From contig JAHRBI010000001.1 of NCBI GenBank assembly GCA_019084025.1, positions 310,001 through 374,000 on the forward strand: DNA of 64,000 nucleotides, read 5' to 3'. Within the stretch, counting starts at the first letter, position 1; each line of letters starts with the position of its first letter. The stretch comes from Burkholderiaceae bacterium DAT-1. Its GTDB lineage: Bacteria; Pseudomonadota; Gammaproteobacteria; Burkholderiales; Chitinimonadaceae. Positions 26,321 to 36,512 of this stretch are shown here, one piece after another. Position numbers and translations under genes: made by a program. The notes beneath the pieces are model-generated. The model was given only the letters and a program-made list of their open reading frames with translations. It was not told where the DNA came from and made no database searches.

Positions 26321-27394
26321 ATGCAACCTGTCATTCAAGGCAACAAATCTTCCCTGTTATTTGTCGCGCTGTTTATCGGCGTGGCAGTGCTGATTCTGCA
26401 GCCTTTTCTGTTCGGCATTATGTGCGGCAGCGTCACTGCAATTGCTGCATGGCCGCTGTTCCGGCGCATTGCGCACGACGAAGAAGGTTTGCGACTGGGG
26501 CCGGTTTGTCTTCGTGCCCGCCCAGCAACGGCCTCCATGCTATTGAGTGCCGCCTTCGTTGTGATCTTCATCACGCCGCTCGCCTATGCCGGCTTTGAAC
26601 TGGCACACGCCTATTCGGCCGGATCAGCTTACCTTGCACATACCGGACAGGATGGCCCCATTGCGCCACCCGCGATTCTGGATTATCTGCCGATGCACGA
26701 TAAAGTGTTGCAGTTCTGGAACGAGAACATTGCCAACAGCACCGGTATTTTCGATGTCATTAATCGAGTGACCAAAGGCCAGTTCGTCACGCTGGTATCG
26801 TCTCTCTGGCCCAAGCTGATGGGTAAGTTAGTATCACTTCTGGTATTACTGGTGTCCTTTTATTACATGCTGAAAAATGGCCGCTATATTGAGGAACACT
26901 ACAAACAGGTATGCGCCCATTGGTTTGGCGCACGCAGCGTCGATTACGTAAATGCAGGGATTCAGGCACTACGGGGTACGGTGAACGGTGTCGTGCTCAT
27001 CGGCCTGCTGGAAGGTCTGCTGCTGTCCGCACCGCTGGTGGCAGGAGGCATGCGCTCAGCATTATTGATTGGCCTAATTGCGGGGATCCTTGGCGTGATT
27101 CCAATGCTGATGCCTGCACTTATTTTGCCGTGTCTCGCGTACATGTATCTGGGCGGGCATACCGGCTGGGCAATTGTCGGACTCATCGACCTGATTGTGG
27201 TGTGGGTGGTGTTTGAAAATATCGTCAAACCCAACATGATTAGCCATGAGGTCAAGATTAACCCGCTGATTGTGCTGATTGCCATGATCGGCGGCATGCA
27301 GGTATTTGGTCTGATTGGCCTGTTTCTGGGGCCAGCTGTCGTCGCCATGTCAATCGGGATGCTGAAGGATCTTGTGAAGCTCTCACGCGTCTAA
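26321..27394 (+). CDS. AI-2E (YdiK/PerM)-family membrane transporter
   Basis: A 357-residue protein with about eight membrane helices in the family pattern: two at the N-terminus, one before a soluble stretch (about 100-160), then the cluster of closely packed helices in the C-terminal half with ALLIGLIAGILGVIPMLMP and MIGGMQVFGLIGLFLGP, the most conserved region. Members have been linked to efflux of AI-2 or to Na+/H+ antiport; the substrate here is unknown. It stands alone between the PhnA-family terminator and the DUF748 gene. Confidence 0.9.
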   Translation: MQPVIQGNKSSLLFVALFIGVAVLILQPFLFGIMCGSVTAIAAWPLFRRIAHDEEGLRLGPVCLRARPATASMLLSAAFVVIFITPLAYAGFELAHAYSAGSAYLAHTGQDGPIAPPAILDYLPMHDKVLQFWNENIANSTGIFDVINRVTKGQFVTLVSSLWPKLMGKLVSLLVLLVSFYYMLKNGRYIEEHYKQVCAHWFGARSVDYVNAGIQALRGTVNGVVLIGLLEGLLLSAPLVAGGMRSALLIGLIAGILGVIPMLMPALILPCLAYMYLGGHTGWAIVGLIDLIVVWVVFENIVKPNMISHEVKINPLIVLIAMIGGMQVFGLIGLFLGPAVVAMSIGMLKDLVKLSRV

Positions 27395-27464
27395 GCATCT
27401 TGACGGCGTTATAATCACGCCGACAGCCTGCAATCCAACAATACATAAAAAGCTCAAGCCGCCG

Positions 27465-30400
27465 ATGTCCACGTTTCGCCGACGCCTCCTGATTACGCTC
27501 GTATCCCTGACTGCATTGTGGATGCTTGCCAGCCTGATTGCCCGTTTCTGGCTCCCCGAAAAATTGCGGGAAGCTGCGGTGAAATGGGCCAAAGCACATG
27601 GCCGCGACATTCGCATGGGCGATATCCGTATTTCGGCGCTCAGCTTCACCTTGCATATTGATGCGATTCAGCTGACCGATCGGCACGGCGCACCGCTCAT
27701 GACACTTGAGTCGCTGGATGTCGGCATTCAGCCCTCGCATCTGATCATTGGTGAAATCTCGCTAGATCACGTCACCCTCACCCGTCCGCAGCTGTCGGTG
27801 ATCCGCACCAGAGGCGGCCAATGGAACTGGCTGACGTTTATTCAGGATGCAGGCCACACGGATGCAAAGCCGTCCAGGGCATCCGACAGCGGAATCAGCC
27901 CGGCATTTCGTATCAGCCGGTTCGAGGTGAATGGCGGACATATCGCCATTCAGGATCAGACTGTTGTGCAAGCAGACTGGCATGTGATCCCCCTCCAATT
28001 CGCATTGAGCGATCTGTCTACACGCAGTGGCGCTGGCCGCTACCATCTGGATGCACTGCTGGATCATCAAGCGCGTCTCGATATTGATGGGGCGCAGGGT
28101 CTCAGTCCGCTATCAGGCACAGGCACGCTCAATCTATCCAGATTTCCACTGGCCAGACTTCAGCCTTATGTCAGCCCGCTCAAACCGGGCGACCTCAAGG
28201 GCGACTTGTCTTTTCGCCTGCATTACGATTACAAGCCCGAATCGCGTACCCCGCTACACATTCGCCCTTTCTCGGCAACCCTGGAGCATCTGAATCTAAA
28301 GGGTATGGGTGATAGCCGCCTCGCGGTGGGGCGCCTGCGACTCGAAGGCGGGCAAGTAGACTTCGCGCGTAAAGCCATTTCCATTCCCGTTATCACCGTA
28401 GAAAACGGTGTGCTGGGCGCTCAACGCCTTGCCGGGGGTAAGCTCGACTGGCAAGCCCTGTTCGTCCCTGAATCATCCCGCCAGCCGGACGCCACCTCGC
28501 CTTCTCCCTGGCAGATTGCCATCCCGGCAGTGACGCTGAGCAACTGGTACATTCATTACGCCGATCAGTCCACGCTGCGTCCCTATGCATTGGACTTGCA
28601 TCTTCCAAAGCTCTCACTGGGGTTCCATGCCGCCACAGGCAAACAGCATCTGGACAAAGTCGAAGCATTGCTAGCCAATGTTCGACTGGGAGAACCGGGC
28701 AAACTGGCCGCCATTTCACTCGAACGAGCCACCCTTGCAAGTAGTCAGATTGATCTCGACGCTCGCACCTTGACCCCTGGCAAGCTCGAGCTGACCGGCC
28801 TATCCATTGACGCCACTCGTGATGCGCAGGGACGAATTAACCTGGTTGACCTGTTTAAAGCACGCCAGCCCCAACCAGAGGACGAAACTCAACCATGGCG
28901 AATTGGCACCCTGACTACGACGCTGACCAACAGCCAGCTTGGCTGGCAGGACGCTCGCACCAAACCGGCAACAACAGTCAAGTTGAATGATCTGGATGGT
29001 CAGTTCGAATGGGTGGATGGACATCGACTGCAAGGCAACGCAAGCAGCAGCGTTGCCAGCGGCGGGCGACTGGATGCGTCGATCAAGGGCGATATCCGCG
29101 ATGGTGCCTGGGCAGGCACAATTAAAGCCAGCGAACTGAATCTATTGCCTGTTATGCCCTATGCGCTATCGCATACCGCCGTACAGGCGAGCTCTGCCCG
29201 ACTTGATGGTCAGTTAGACTGGCACGCAGGCGGCGACATGCCCTGGCAAGTGGGCGGCAACCTGTCGCTGCGCAATGTCGCATTCAAGGAAGCGGGACAA
29301 TCTGCACCGCTCCTTGCCTGGGATCAGCTGCGGCTTGCCGGATTGCAAGTAAGCGGTGGTGCCGAAGTCAATACTCGCATGGAGCGTGTCGAGTGGCTCA
29401 ATCCACAGGTACGCGTGCGCCTCAACGCTGCACATCAGCTCAATCTGAAAACGGCGTTCGCACCTACAGAGCCAACCGATCCGGCTCCCGCTGACACGCC
29501 AGCGGCACAGGCACCGGCCAGCCAGCCCCCGGCGCTGCAGATACGCAATATCCGGATCAGTGGCGGCACAGTGGACTTTGCCGATCAGGGCATGAACCCC
29601 GGATTTGCCTCGCACATGCACCATCTCAACGGCACCATTCAGGGTGTGTCGACACGTAACCATGCCCACGCCACCGTGACACTGGATGGACAGGTTGACC
29701 GATACGGCAGTGTGACCGTACGTGGCATGATGGATCCCACCGCAGCGAGCCGTGACAGTCAGATCCAGTTAGATTTCCGGAATATTCCGATTCATAGCCT
29801 GACACCCTATTCGGAGAATTTTGCCGGATGGCAGCTGAAGGATGGCCGTCTGGATATGGGGCTGAAATACGCCCTGAAGGATGGCAGCATGGCGGGGGAT
29901 AATCATGTCGTTATCCAGTCCATTCAACTGGGTAATGAAATCGACAAGCCGGATATCAGCCACCTACCGTTACGGCTGGCCATCGCCCTGCTTGAAGATA
30001 GCGAGGGACGCATCGATCTCAATCTGCCCGTAAGTGGCAATCTGGGTGATCCCGAGTTCAGTTACGGCCATCTGGTTGGACAAGCTGTTAGCAACATTAT
30101 TACAAAGGCGGTCTCATCGCCCTTCCGTGCCCTACTGGGACTGGCCGGCAACGAGCATATTCACCAGATTTCTCTTGATGGCGGAAGCAGCACGCTTTCG
30201 CCTCCCGACCGGGAGCATCTCGAAGCACTGGCAACGATGCTAGCCAATCGCCCTCGCATTCAAGTGCATATTGGCGGACGATTTGATGCGGTGACAGATC
30301 GAGATGCGCTAGCGCGTATTCGGGTCGACCAACGTATTCTGGCAGCTGCCGGATTGTGGGATGCCAGCCTTCCCCTTCCCGCCCAGCCAGATCTGGAAGA

Positions 30401-30731
30401 TGCCAAAACACGTAGCACGCTCTTGGACATATATGCAGTCGATCATGGCCGCATGGCGCTTCTTAAATTAAAGCTCGGCACCAAAGACAATACGGATCGC
30501 TACCGGAATCTGCGGCAGCAGATGCTGGAAACCGCCAAGGCTGCTGTGAGCAATGATGCACTGAGCGCACTGGCCAGACAGCGCGCTGAAGCCATCCGGG
30601 CAGCATTACTGAGCATCAATGCGGGCATTGCCGCGCAAATTGTTCTGGATGCCCCCGCGTCCGCCGAGGCAAGCGCCCAGGGAATCGAACAGCATCTGGA
30701 TATCCAGATAAAGCCGGAAGGATCAGGCTGA
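27465..30731 (+). CDS. DUF748 (AsmA-like) envelope protein
   Basis: A 1088-residue protein with one N-terminal membrane helix (about 8-28) and a very long beta-rich periplasmic region. The N-terminal part shows the AsmA-type start (LDVGIQPSHLIIGEISLDHVTLTRPQLSVIR). A linker near residue 675 is rich in Pro/Ala (PAPADTPAAQAPASQPPA). The C-terminal region carries DUF748 features with SVTVRGMMDP and HIGGRFDAVTDRDALA. Such AsmA-like proteins bridge the periplasm and are linked to phospholipid or outer-membrane protein transport. It is convergent with the response regulator gene and overlaps it by 9 bp. Confidence 0.88.
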   Translation: MSTFRRRLLITLVSLTALWMLASLIARFWLPEKLREAAVKWAKAHGRDIRMGDIRISALSFTLHIDAIQLTDRHGAPLMTLESLDVGIQPSHLIIGEISLDHVTLTRPQLSVIRTRGGQWNWLTFIQDAGHTDAKPSRASDSGISPAFRISRFEVNGGHIAIQDQTVVQADWHVIPLQFALSDLSTRSGAGRYHLDALLDHQARLDIDGAQGLSPLSGTGTLNLSRFPLARLQPYVSPLKPGDLKGDLSFRLHYDYKPESRTPLHIRPFSATLEHLNLKGMGDSRLAVGRLRLEGGQVDFARKAISIPVITVENGVLGAQRLAGGKLDWQALFVPESSRQPDATSPSPWQIAIPAVTLSNWYIHYADQSTLRPYALDLHLPKLSLGFHAATGKQHLDKVEALLANVRLGEPGKLAAISLERATLASSQIDLDARTLTPGKLELTGLSIDATRDAQGRINLVDLFKARQPQPEDETQPWRIGTLTTTLTNSQLGWQDARTKPATTVKLNDLDGQFEWVDGHRLQGNASSSVASGGRLDASIKGDIRDGAWAGTIKASELNLLPVMPYALSHTAVQASSARLDGQLDWHAGGDMPWQVGGNLSLRNVAFKEAGQSAPLLAWDQLRLAGLQVSGGAEVNTRMERVEWLNPQVRVRLNAAHQLNLKTAFAPTEPTDPAPADTPAAQAPASQPPALQIRNIRISGGTVDFADQGMNPGFASHMHHLNGTIQGVSTRNHAHATVTLDGQVDRYGSVTVRGMMDPTAASRDSQIQLDFRNIPIHSLTPYSENFAGWQLKDGRLDMGLKYALKDGSMAGDNHVVIQSIQLGNEIDKPDISHLPLRLAIALLEDSEGRIDLNLPVSGNLGDPEFSYGHLVGQAVSNIITKAVSSPFRALLGLAGNEHIHQISLDGGSSTLSPPDREHLEALATMLANRPRIQVHIGGRFDAVTDRDALARIRVDQRILAAAGLWDASLPLPAQPDLEDAKTRSTLLDIYAVDHGRMALLKLKLGTKDNTDRYRNLRQQMLETAKAAVSNDALSALARQRAEAIRAALLSINAGIAAQIVLDAPASAEASAQGIEQHLDIQIKPEGSG

Positions 30732-32354
30732 TCTGTGCGTTTTGAGTGCTTGCATGGCGTCAGACATATCGCGCTCAAGCTGATCAAGGACAGTGGGGTC
30801 GTGATACTCAAACGCCAGACGGGTCACACAATCACTGGCCTGTTTGAGCAAATGCTCTGCCCGCCGGGGATGATCACTCCCCTGCGCAGCTTTAATACAC
30901 GCGTTGGCTGCAGCTAGCAGCAGTCGCGCATTGCAGGTTTCCATGGCATGGTTGTAAAGATGGCGGGCAGCCTCTTCAAGATTGCCCTTCATCACCAGCA
31001 TCATGCCCTGATTAGCCAATTGATTGATACGTGCCACGCAATCCTTGATCAGCTCCAGCAACACAGGGCTTTTGCGGGCAGCTTGTTCCATATGTTCCAC
31101 AGAGCGCTTTTGATTAGCAAAGCGCATGGCAAGCCTGCGGGTGGTCTCGATGATGACAGGCTCGGATGACTCAAACGCGCTGAGCGTCTCCAGACAATCG
31201 CTCGCCAGATCCAGCGTAAATGCCTGATCCCGCACCTTGGTATCCAGCCCGAGTAGAAATTGCTGAAGCGATTCCTGCTGGTGATTAACACCTGCCAGCA
31301 GCACATTGGCGTACTGAATCAGAACTTCTGTTTCAAAGTTATTCCTTCGCTCTGAAATACCGCGCAACAGCGCCAGACTCTTTTCCGCCTCACGTGTCTT
31401 GCCGGTACTGACGCTACTGAGAATCAGGCAGAATAAGGCTCTGGGCTGCAATGAAGCGGAGTTTGCGCCATGTGCAACCGCGCGCTCCAGATACTTGCGG
31501 GCGTTTTCTGCATCGCCCAGCAGGTAGGATGACATGCCCGCCCCTTGCAACCGGTGAATATTATTGGGCGTCACTTTGAGCGATCGTTCGATGACCTCCA
31601 GCGCAGCATCATGTTCATCGCGATCAGTGTAATGCTGCGCCAGTGCATCATAAGCGTCCACATATACACTGCTTTCGGCAATCAGCGCCGCCAGCATTGC
31701 CTCTGCCTCACCCTCGCGTCCGCAGCGTTCGAGATACTTCGCCAGCCCAAGCCGGGCCCAGGGAACACCACCACGCTGGCGTAATATCTGTTCGCATACT
31801 TGCGCTGCTTCCTCATGCCGACCCGCCTCGGTCAGCATTCGCGTTAAAAAACGGGTGATTTCACTTCGAAACGGGACATCGTGGCGAGCAAGCAATCCAT
31901 GCGCCAAACCGATCGCGTCATTAATCTTGCCTGATCCAATCGCAGCATGCACTTCCGCCATGACCACCCGTTTCTGCCAAGCACGCTGTAATCGCTTATC
32001 AATCTGGTCTGCCGTAAACGGCTTCAGGATGTAATCATCCGGCGCAACTTCAGCCACCGCCACCACACGCTCATAGCTGGCTTCTGCAGTAATCATGATA
32101 AAGATGGCATCCAGCGGCAGGACGCCAGAGTGCCGCAAATCTTCCAGTAGCTCCTGCCCGGTCATGCCCGGTCCGAAATGGTAGTCGCACAGGATAATAT
32201 CGTAGCGGCCATTCTGGATTCGGCGACGCGCCTCGCCCGCATTCGACGCAGACTCAGTCTTGGTGATGCCGAGCTGCCCGAGCATCATGCGCACCGACTG
32301 GCGCACCGTGATTGCATCATCCACGACGAGAGCATTGAGATCTGGGGGATACAT
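30723..32354 (-). CDS. Response regulator with C-terminal TPR domain
   Basis: The protein has 543 residues from ATG 32354, which has AGGA six bases upstream (an earlier in-frame start at 32402 lacks one). A receiver domain (about 5-125) has Asp pair 12-13, phosphoacceptor Asp57 (LCDYHFG), Thr in MITAEA and Lys in ILKPF. Residues about 150-540 are TPR-like helices (SLKVTPNNIHRLQGAGMSSYLLGDAENARKYLERAVAHG). It has no DNA-binding or enzymatic output, so it likely acts by protein contact. No cognate histidine kinase is next to it. The 3' end overlaps the convergent DUF748 gene. Confidence 0.88.
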   Translation of the reverse strand: MYPPDLNALVVDDAITVRQSVRMMLGQLGITKTESASNAGEARRRIQNGRYDIILCDYHFGPGMTGQELLEDLRHSGVLPLDAIFIMITAEASYERVVAVAEVAPDDYILKPFTADQIDKRLQRAWQKRVVMAEVHAAIGSGKINDAIGLAHGLLARHDVPFRSEITRFLTRMLTEAGRHEEAAQVCEQILRQRGGVPWARLGLAKYLERCGREGEAEAMLAALIAESSVYVDAYDALAQHYTDRDEHDAALEVIERSLKVTPNNIHRLQGAGMSSYLLGDAENARKYLERAVAHGANSASLQPRALFCLILSSVSTGKTREAEKSLALLRGISERRNNFETEVLIQYANVLLAGVNHQQESLQQFLLGLDTKVRDQAFTLDLASDCLETLSAFESSEPVIIETTRRLAMRFANQKRSVEHMEQAARKSPVLLELIKDCVARINQLANQGMMLVMKGNLEEAARHLYNHAMETCNARLLLAAANACIKAAQGSDHPRRAEHLLKQASDCVTRLAFEYHDPTVLDQLERDMSDAMQALKTHRSA

Positions 32355-32453
32355 GAGCCATCCTGTTCGGATGGCACACCTTGTACCATCCTTCTCAGGC
32401 ATAGCCCATTTCCGGCAGGGCTGCCGGTTCGTTAGATAAACGCGAAGGCCTGA

Positions 32454-33356
32454 TCAGGCGTCGAAACGACGCAGATGCTGACGAACAGAAATGGCTGCAC
32501 CCACGAGGCTGGTGACCACCACCAAACCGATGGTGACCAGCATCACCTCGACATTGGCAGTCTGCAGCACAAAGCCTTCACCGTACAGACGCGCCAGGCG
32601 CATCACCGGCTCCGCCAGACGACCAAGGCCTGCCACCACAAGGGCAATACCACAGATAGCACCCAGAATACCCTGGACGGCTGCAAAATACAGGAACGGC
32701 CTCCGGATAAACGCATCTGTAGCGCCAATCAACTTGCTCACCTCAATCTCGTCAATCCGGGTGAGAATCTGCATACGCACCAGATTGGCCGTCACCAGCA
32801 GCAGGCCCAGCAACACCAGTGCAGCGATGGTCAGCACAATTTCACGACCAGCGGCAACAAATGCCTCCAGTCGCAGCACCCATTCGCTGTCGAACTGCAC
32901 CTGATCGACCGATGGATCGCTGTGGATGCGCTCGCTCAACGATTTCATGGCTGCAGCAGACGTATCTTTTGGCGTAACCACAAAACTTTCAGGCAGCGGA
33001 TTGTCACCCAGCCCAGCCACCAGATCGCGCATACCGCCGCCTTCCAGCTCTTTTAGCGCCTCATCCTTACTAACATGGCGATAGCGCGCCACATTGGCGT
33101 CCTGCTGCAATAAGGCATCAATACGCGAGACTTCGCTGGTCAATGCAGCCTGACGGACAAATACTGTCAGTTCCGGCGTCGTCGGTAATCGTCCTGCCAG
33201 ACTCGCCGCACTATTCAGCAGCATATACAGACCGAGTGGCAACGCTACCGCCACCGCAATCATGGCCAGACTCATCAGCGTGGCCAGCGGCTGGCGCAGG
33301 AGATGACGCACACTTGTGCGCAATGCATTGATTTGCAGGCGTAACCAGTGCCCCAT
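32454..33356 (-). CDS. ftsX: Cell-division ABC transporter permease FtsX
   Basis: FtsX works with FtsE at the division site to activate peptidoglycan hydrolases. The protein has 300 residues from ATG 33356 (MGHWLRLQINAL), preceded by GAGGTG; the longer reading to 33410 is not needed. It has four helices: one at about 20-45, a large periplasmic loop (about 50-160), then three C-terminal helices (TIAALVLLGLLLVTANLVRM and two more). It follows ftsE after 7 bp, the standard order. The M23 peptidase gene about 3 kb away is a plausible downstream partner. Confidence 0.93.
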   Translation of the reverse strand: MGHWLRLQINALRTSVRHLLRQPLATLMSLAMIAVAVALPLGLYMLLNSAASLAGRLPTTPELTVFVRQAALTSEVSRIDALLQQDANVARYRHVSKDEALKELEGGGMRDLVAGLGDNPLPESFVVTPKDTSAAAMKSLSERIHSDPSVDQVQFDSEWVLRLEAFVAAGREIVLTIAALVLLGLLLVTANLVRMQILTRIDEIEVSKLIGATDAFIRRPFLYFAAVQGILGAICGIALVVAGLGRLAEPVMRLARLYGEGFVLQTANVEVMLVTIGLVVVTSLVGAAISVRQHLRRFDA

Positions 33357-33363
33357 GACCACC

Positions 33364-34017
33364 TCAGGAAGTGAACTGGCCCTTGCTGAGCCGGAGAATG
33401 CGACGGCCATAGTCTGCCATCAGGGATTCGTCGTGTGCCGAGATGATGATGGTCACCCCAACCTGATGGAAGCTTTTGAACAGCTCCATGATGTCATGCG
33501 CGTAGTCGCGATCGAGATTGCCCGTCGGCTCGTCAGCCAGCAGGATGGATGGACGATGCACCACCGCACGGGCAATACACAGGCGCTGCTGCTCGCCACC
33601 CGATAGCGACACCGGATTCAGCTTTTCCTTGCCCAGCAGCCCGACCTTATCGAGTGCAGCACGCACACGCTTCTGCGCATCGCGATGATCAAAACCAATG
33701 ATATCGAGCGGCAGCATGACGTTATCGAACACGCTACGATCGTACAGAATTTTGTGATCCTGAAAGATCAGCCCGATATGCCTGCGCACGAATGGAATCG
33801 CGGCGCGGCTGACCGCGGCCAGATTCTGTCCATTGACCAGCACAGAGCCGCTGGAGGGCCGTTCAATACCGGCCACCAGCTTGAGCAACGTTGATTTACC
33901 CGCACCGGAATGGCCGGCAAGAAATACCAGCTCGCCCGACTGAATTTCGAAGCTCAGCTGCTTGAGCGCTTCAAAGCCGCCGGGATAGCGTTTACTGACC
34001 TGGTTGAACTGGATCAT
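33364..34017 (-). CDS. ftsE: Cell-division ATP-binding protein FtsE
   Basis: A 217-residue ABC ATPase with Walker [13 protein letters not shown], signature LSGGEQQR, Walker [13 protein letters not shown] and His switch ISAHDESL. It energises FtsX signalling to periplasmic amidases. Its start lies inside the end of ftsY, giving a 26-bp overlap in another frame, so the three genes ftsY-ftsE-ftsX form one operon. Confidence 0.95.
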   Translation of the reverse strand: MIQFNQVSKRYPGGFEALKQLSFEIQSGELVFLAGHSGAGKSTLLKLVAGIERPSSGSVLVNGQNLAAVSRAAIPFVRRHIGLIFQDHKILYDRSVFDNVMLPLDIIGFDHRDAQKRVRAALDKVGLLGKEKLNPVSLSGGEQQRLCIARAVVHRPSILLADEPTGNLDRDYAHDIMELFKSFHQVGVTIIISAHDESLMADYGRRILRLSKGQFTS

Positions 34018-35257
34018 TATCGATCAGGGCGTCCACATAATCCTGCGCCGTAAATGGGCGCAGATCGTCGATATTTTCACCCACCCCGATAAAACGCAGG
34101 GGAATGGGCTTCTGTTTGGCGATCCCGGCAATCACGCCGCCTTTGGCCGTACCATCCAGCTTGGTGAGCACCAGACCGGACAGTGCCAATGCGTCGTCGA
34201 ACGCCTTGACCTGCATCAGCGCATTCTGACCGGTATTGGCATCCAGTACCAGCAGCGACTCATGCGGACCGGTCGGATCCGCTTTCTGGATCACGCGCTT
34301 GACCTTGCGGATTTCTTCCATCAGGTGCAGCTGGGTCGGCAGACGCCCGGCTGTATCGACCAGTACAACGTCAATGCCACGCGCTTTGGCTGCACTGATC
34401 GCATCAAACGCTACCGCCGCCGAATCGCCGCCATCCTGTGCGATGACGGTAACATTGTTGCGTTCACCCCACGCCATCAGCTGCTCACGGGCTGCAGCAC
34501 GGAAAGTATCCCCCGCGGCCAGCAGCACCGATTTGCCCTGACCCTGAAAGTACTTTGCCAGCTTGCCGATACTGGTGGTTTTGCCTGCGCCATTCACGCC
34601 GGACACCATGATGATGAAAGGCTTGGCCTGACTCACATCCAGCGGTTTTTCCAGTGGCCGGATCAACTCCAGCAGGGCTTCCTTTAGGGCGCCGCGCAAT
34701 TCGGAGCCATCTTTCAGACCACGCAGTGTCACGCGTTCTCTCACTGACTTCAGCAAATGCACCGTTGCATCCACGCCCATGTCAGCGGTCAGCAACACGG
34801 TTTCCAGCTCTTCGTAGAGATCCTCATCGATCTTGCCGCCACCGAAAACCGCCGCCAGCTCCTTGCCCAGCTTGTCGCGGGTTTTGGCCAGACCAGCCTT
34901 GAGCTTGAATTGCCAGGTATCACGCACCTTGTCGACGGTACGCTGCCAGAAAGAACGATTTTCCAGCGAGCCTGGCTCATGCGGGGAGACAGGTGCAGGT
35001 GCAGGTGCAGGTGCAGGTGCAGGTGCAGGTGCAGGTGCAGGTGCAGGTGCAGCAGTTTCCGGTACGGGCGCGGCTTCATGCACTTCCGTTGTAGGCACGA
35101 CTTCCACAACAGGCGAAGTGACTTCGGCGATTGGCTGAACAGGTACATCGACAGGCTGCGGGGCTGGCGCGGGTGCGTTTTCCGGTGCACCGGTCAGCTT
35201 GCTCCACAGGCGTTTGCCCCAGCCCGGAGCGTCCTTTTGTTCGGGGGTATGACTCAT
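33992..35257 (-). CDS. ftsY: Signal recognition particle receptor FtsY
   Basis: A 421-residue GTPase that docks the SRP-ribosome complex at the membrane. The N-terminal acidic and Ala/Pro-rich tail (about 1-100) contains a run of alternating Ala-Pro encoded by a hexamer repeat. The NG domain follows with GVNGAGKTTSIGKLAKYF, DTAGRLPTQ and TKLDGTAKGG. The tail is normally variable in FtsY, so the repeat need not harm function. It starts the ftsYEX operon and is divergent from rsmD. Confidence 0.96.
   Translation of the reverse strand: MSHTPEQKDAPGWGKRLWSKLTGAPENAPAPAPQPVDVPVQPIAEVTSPVVEVVPTTEVHEAAPVPETAAPAPAPAPAPAPAPAPAPAPVSPHEPGSLENRSFWQRTVDKVRDTWQFKLKAGLAKTRDKLGKELAAVFGGGKIDEDLYEELETVLLTADMGVDATVHLLKSVRERVTLRGLKDGSELRGALKEALLELIRPLEKPLDVSQAKPFIIMVSGVNGAGKTTSIGKLAKYFQGQGKSVLLAAGDTFRAAAREQLMAWGERNNVTVIAQDGGDSAAVAFDAISAAKARGIDVVLVDTAGRLPTQLHLMEEIRKVKRVIQKADPTGPHESLLVLDANTGQNALMQVKAFDDALALSGLVLTKLDGTAKGGVIAGIAKQKPIPLRFIGVGENIDDLRPFTAQDYVDALIDNDPVQPGQ
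34991..35050. repeat. Ten-copy hexanucleotide microsatellite in ftsY
   Basis: AGGTGC is repeated ten times without error. On the coding strand it gives ten Ala-Pro units in the FtsY tail. Because the unit is six bases, slippage adds or removes two residues and never shifts the frame. Confidence 0.97.
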
Positions 35258-35361
35258 TGAATCCGTCTCATCGGCACATGGCCGGTGTCTAATCAGCGAT
35301 AATAGGGGTGAATTCTAACTTTTCGCGGCGCAATCCCAAAGCGTCTTACACATATACACTT

Positions 35362-35940
35362 ATGAAGCCCACACGAAAAAGCACCGGAAAATCAGTTACA
35401 AGCAATCAGGTACGCATCATTGGCGGTGATTTTCGTCGCCGCATGATCAGTTTCCCGGATGGTGAAGGTCTGCGTCCAACCCCCGATCGTGTCCGCGAAA
35501 CGCTGTTCAACTGGCTGGGTCAGGAACTGCACGGACAGACCTGCCTTGATATGTTTGCAGGCAGCGGCGCACTGGGCTTCGAAGCGGCATCTCGTGGTGC
35601 AAAACGTGTGGTCATGCTGGAACTGGCCCGTACCGCCAGCAATCAGCTCAAAGCCAACAAAGACCTGCTCAAAGCAACTTCAGCAGAGGTCATTCAAGGC
35701 GATTCGCTTGCCTGGCTCGCGCGCTCAACCGAGTCATTTGACGTGGTCTTTCTCGACCCGCCCTATGCCTCCACATTGCTGGACCAAGCCTTGCCGCTTG
35801 TACGCGATCGTGTGCATGCCGACAGTCGCGTCTATCTGGAGTGCGCCTCGCTACCTGACCTGTCAGGTTGGGTCGTCTTGCGCGAAGGCAAGGCAGGCCA
35901 AGTGCACTATCTGTTGCTAGAACCGGAATCACTGACCTGA
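35362..35940 (+). CDS. rsmD: 16S rRNA (guanine966-N2)-methyltransferase
   Basis: RsmD methylates G966 of 16S rRNA. The protein has 192 residues from ATG 35362 and carries VRIIGGDFRRRMISFP, LRPTPDRVRETLFNWL, the SAM motif CLDMFAGSGALGFEAASRG and the catalytic DPPY (near 132). A GTG at 35308 extends the frame by 18 non-conserved residues and is rejected. Divergent from ftsY and convergent with dciA. Confidence 0.94.
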   Translation: MKPTRKSTGKSVTSNQVRIIGGDFRRRMISFPDGEGLRPTPDRVRETLFNWLGQELHGQTCLDMFAGSGALGFEAASRGAKRVVMLELARTASNQLKANKDLLKATSAEVIQGDSLAWLARSTESFDVVFLDPPYASTLLDQALPLVRDRVHADSRVYLECASLPDLSGWVVLREGKAGQVHYLLLEPESLT

Positions 35941-35973
35941 TCAAGTCCGGTCATCTGCAATTTTTTGCGGTTT

Positions 35974-36414
35974 TTATGTCCGACCCGACCGACGGCGAGC
36001 AAGCAACTGCTCCATCGCGCCACGCACCGTCTGGTCTTGGATCTGCTCCACTGCATCCTCAAAGGCTGACAGGGCTGTTTCACTTAATTGCAGATTTTTA
36101 CTGGCTTTTTTGCCCTGATGCGGCAAGACTTCAACTTGCAGCCGAACGCGAATTCCGCTAACGTCGAGGCCCTCTGTCCGGAGTGACTGCACCAGTCGGA
36201 ACGACATCTGCCTGAGCTTGGCAGCCAGTGCACTCTGACGGGTCATCACCACCAGTTCGCCCTGGTCAATCCCGACTGCCTGGGTGCTTCCGACGAATTC
36301 TTGCGGCAAAACGCGTTGCCATTTGGCATCCAGCGTGGTGGCTGCGTGCATGATTTGCGCCAGCTTACGCATTTCCGGCTGTCGAAAAATCTGCTCAAGG
36401 GAATGTGCATTCAT
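35974..36414 (-). CDS. dciA: DUF721 protein, DciA-type helicase loader
   Basis: A 146-residue protein with a central DUF721 fold (QRVLPQEFVGSTQAVGIDQGELVVMTRQSALAAKLRQM in parts). DciA loads the replicative helicase DnaB in bacteria that lack DnaC. Its location beside secA and divergent from an M23 peptidase gene is the usual one in betaproteobacteria. The C-terminal half has the low-complexity helical tail expected. Confidence 0.85.
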   Translation of the reverse strand: MNAHSLEQIFRQPEMRKLAQIMHAATTLDAKWQRVLPQEFVGSTQAVGIDQGELVVMTRQSALAAKLRQMSFRLVQSLRTEGLDVSGIRVRLQVEVLPHQGKKASKNLQLSETALSAFEDAVEQIQDQTVRGAMEQLLARRRSGRT

Positions 36415-36512
36415 GCCGATCTACTCAGTGGAAGCTGCAAAGTAAACACTGATTTCGGTGTGAATCAGGTGGATAACGGGAACATAGACAAGAATACACC
36501 GGACGATACCTC

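Noticed and set aside
34991-35050. Short repeat array taken as possible CRISPR
   Set aside because: Units are six bases with no spacers and lie inside ftsY.
34757-35260. Plus-strand frame rich in Arg-Cys repeats over ftsY
   Set aside because: It is the antisense reading of the ftsY hexamer repeat and has no other support.
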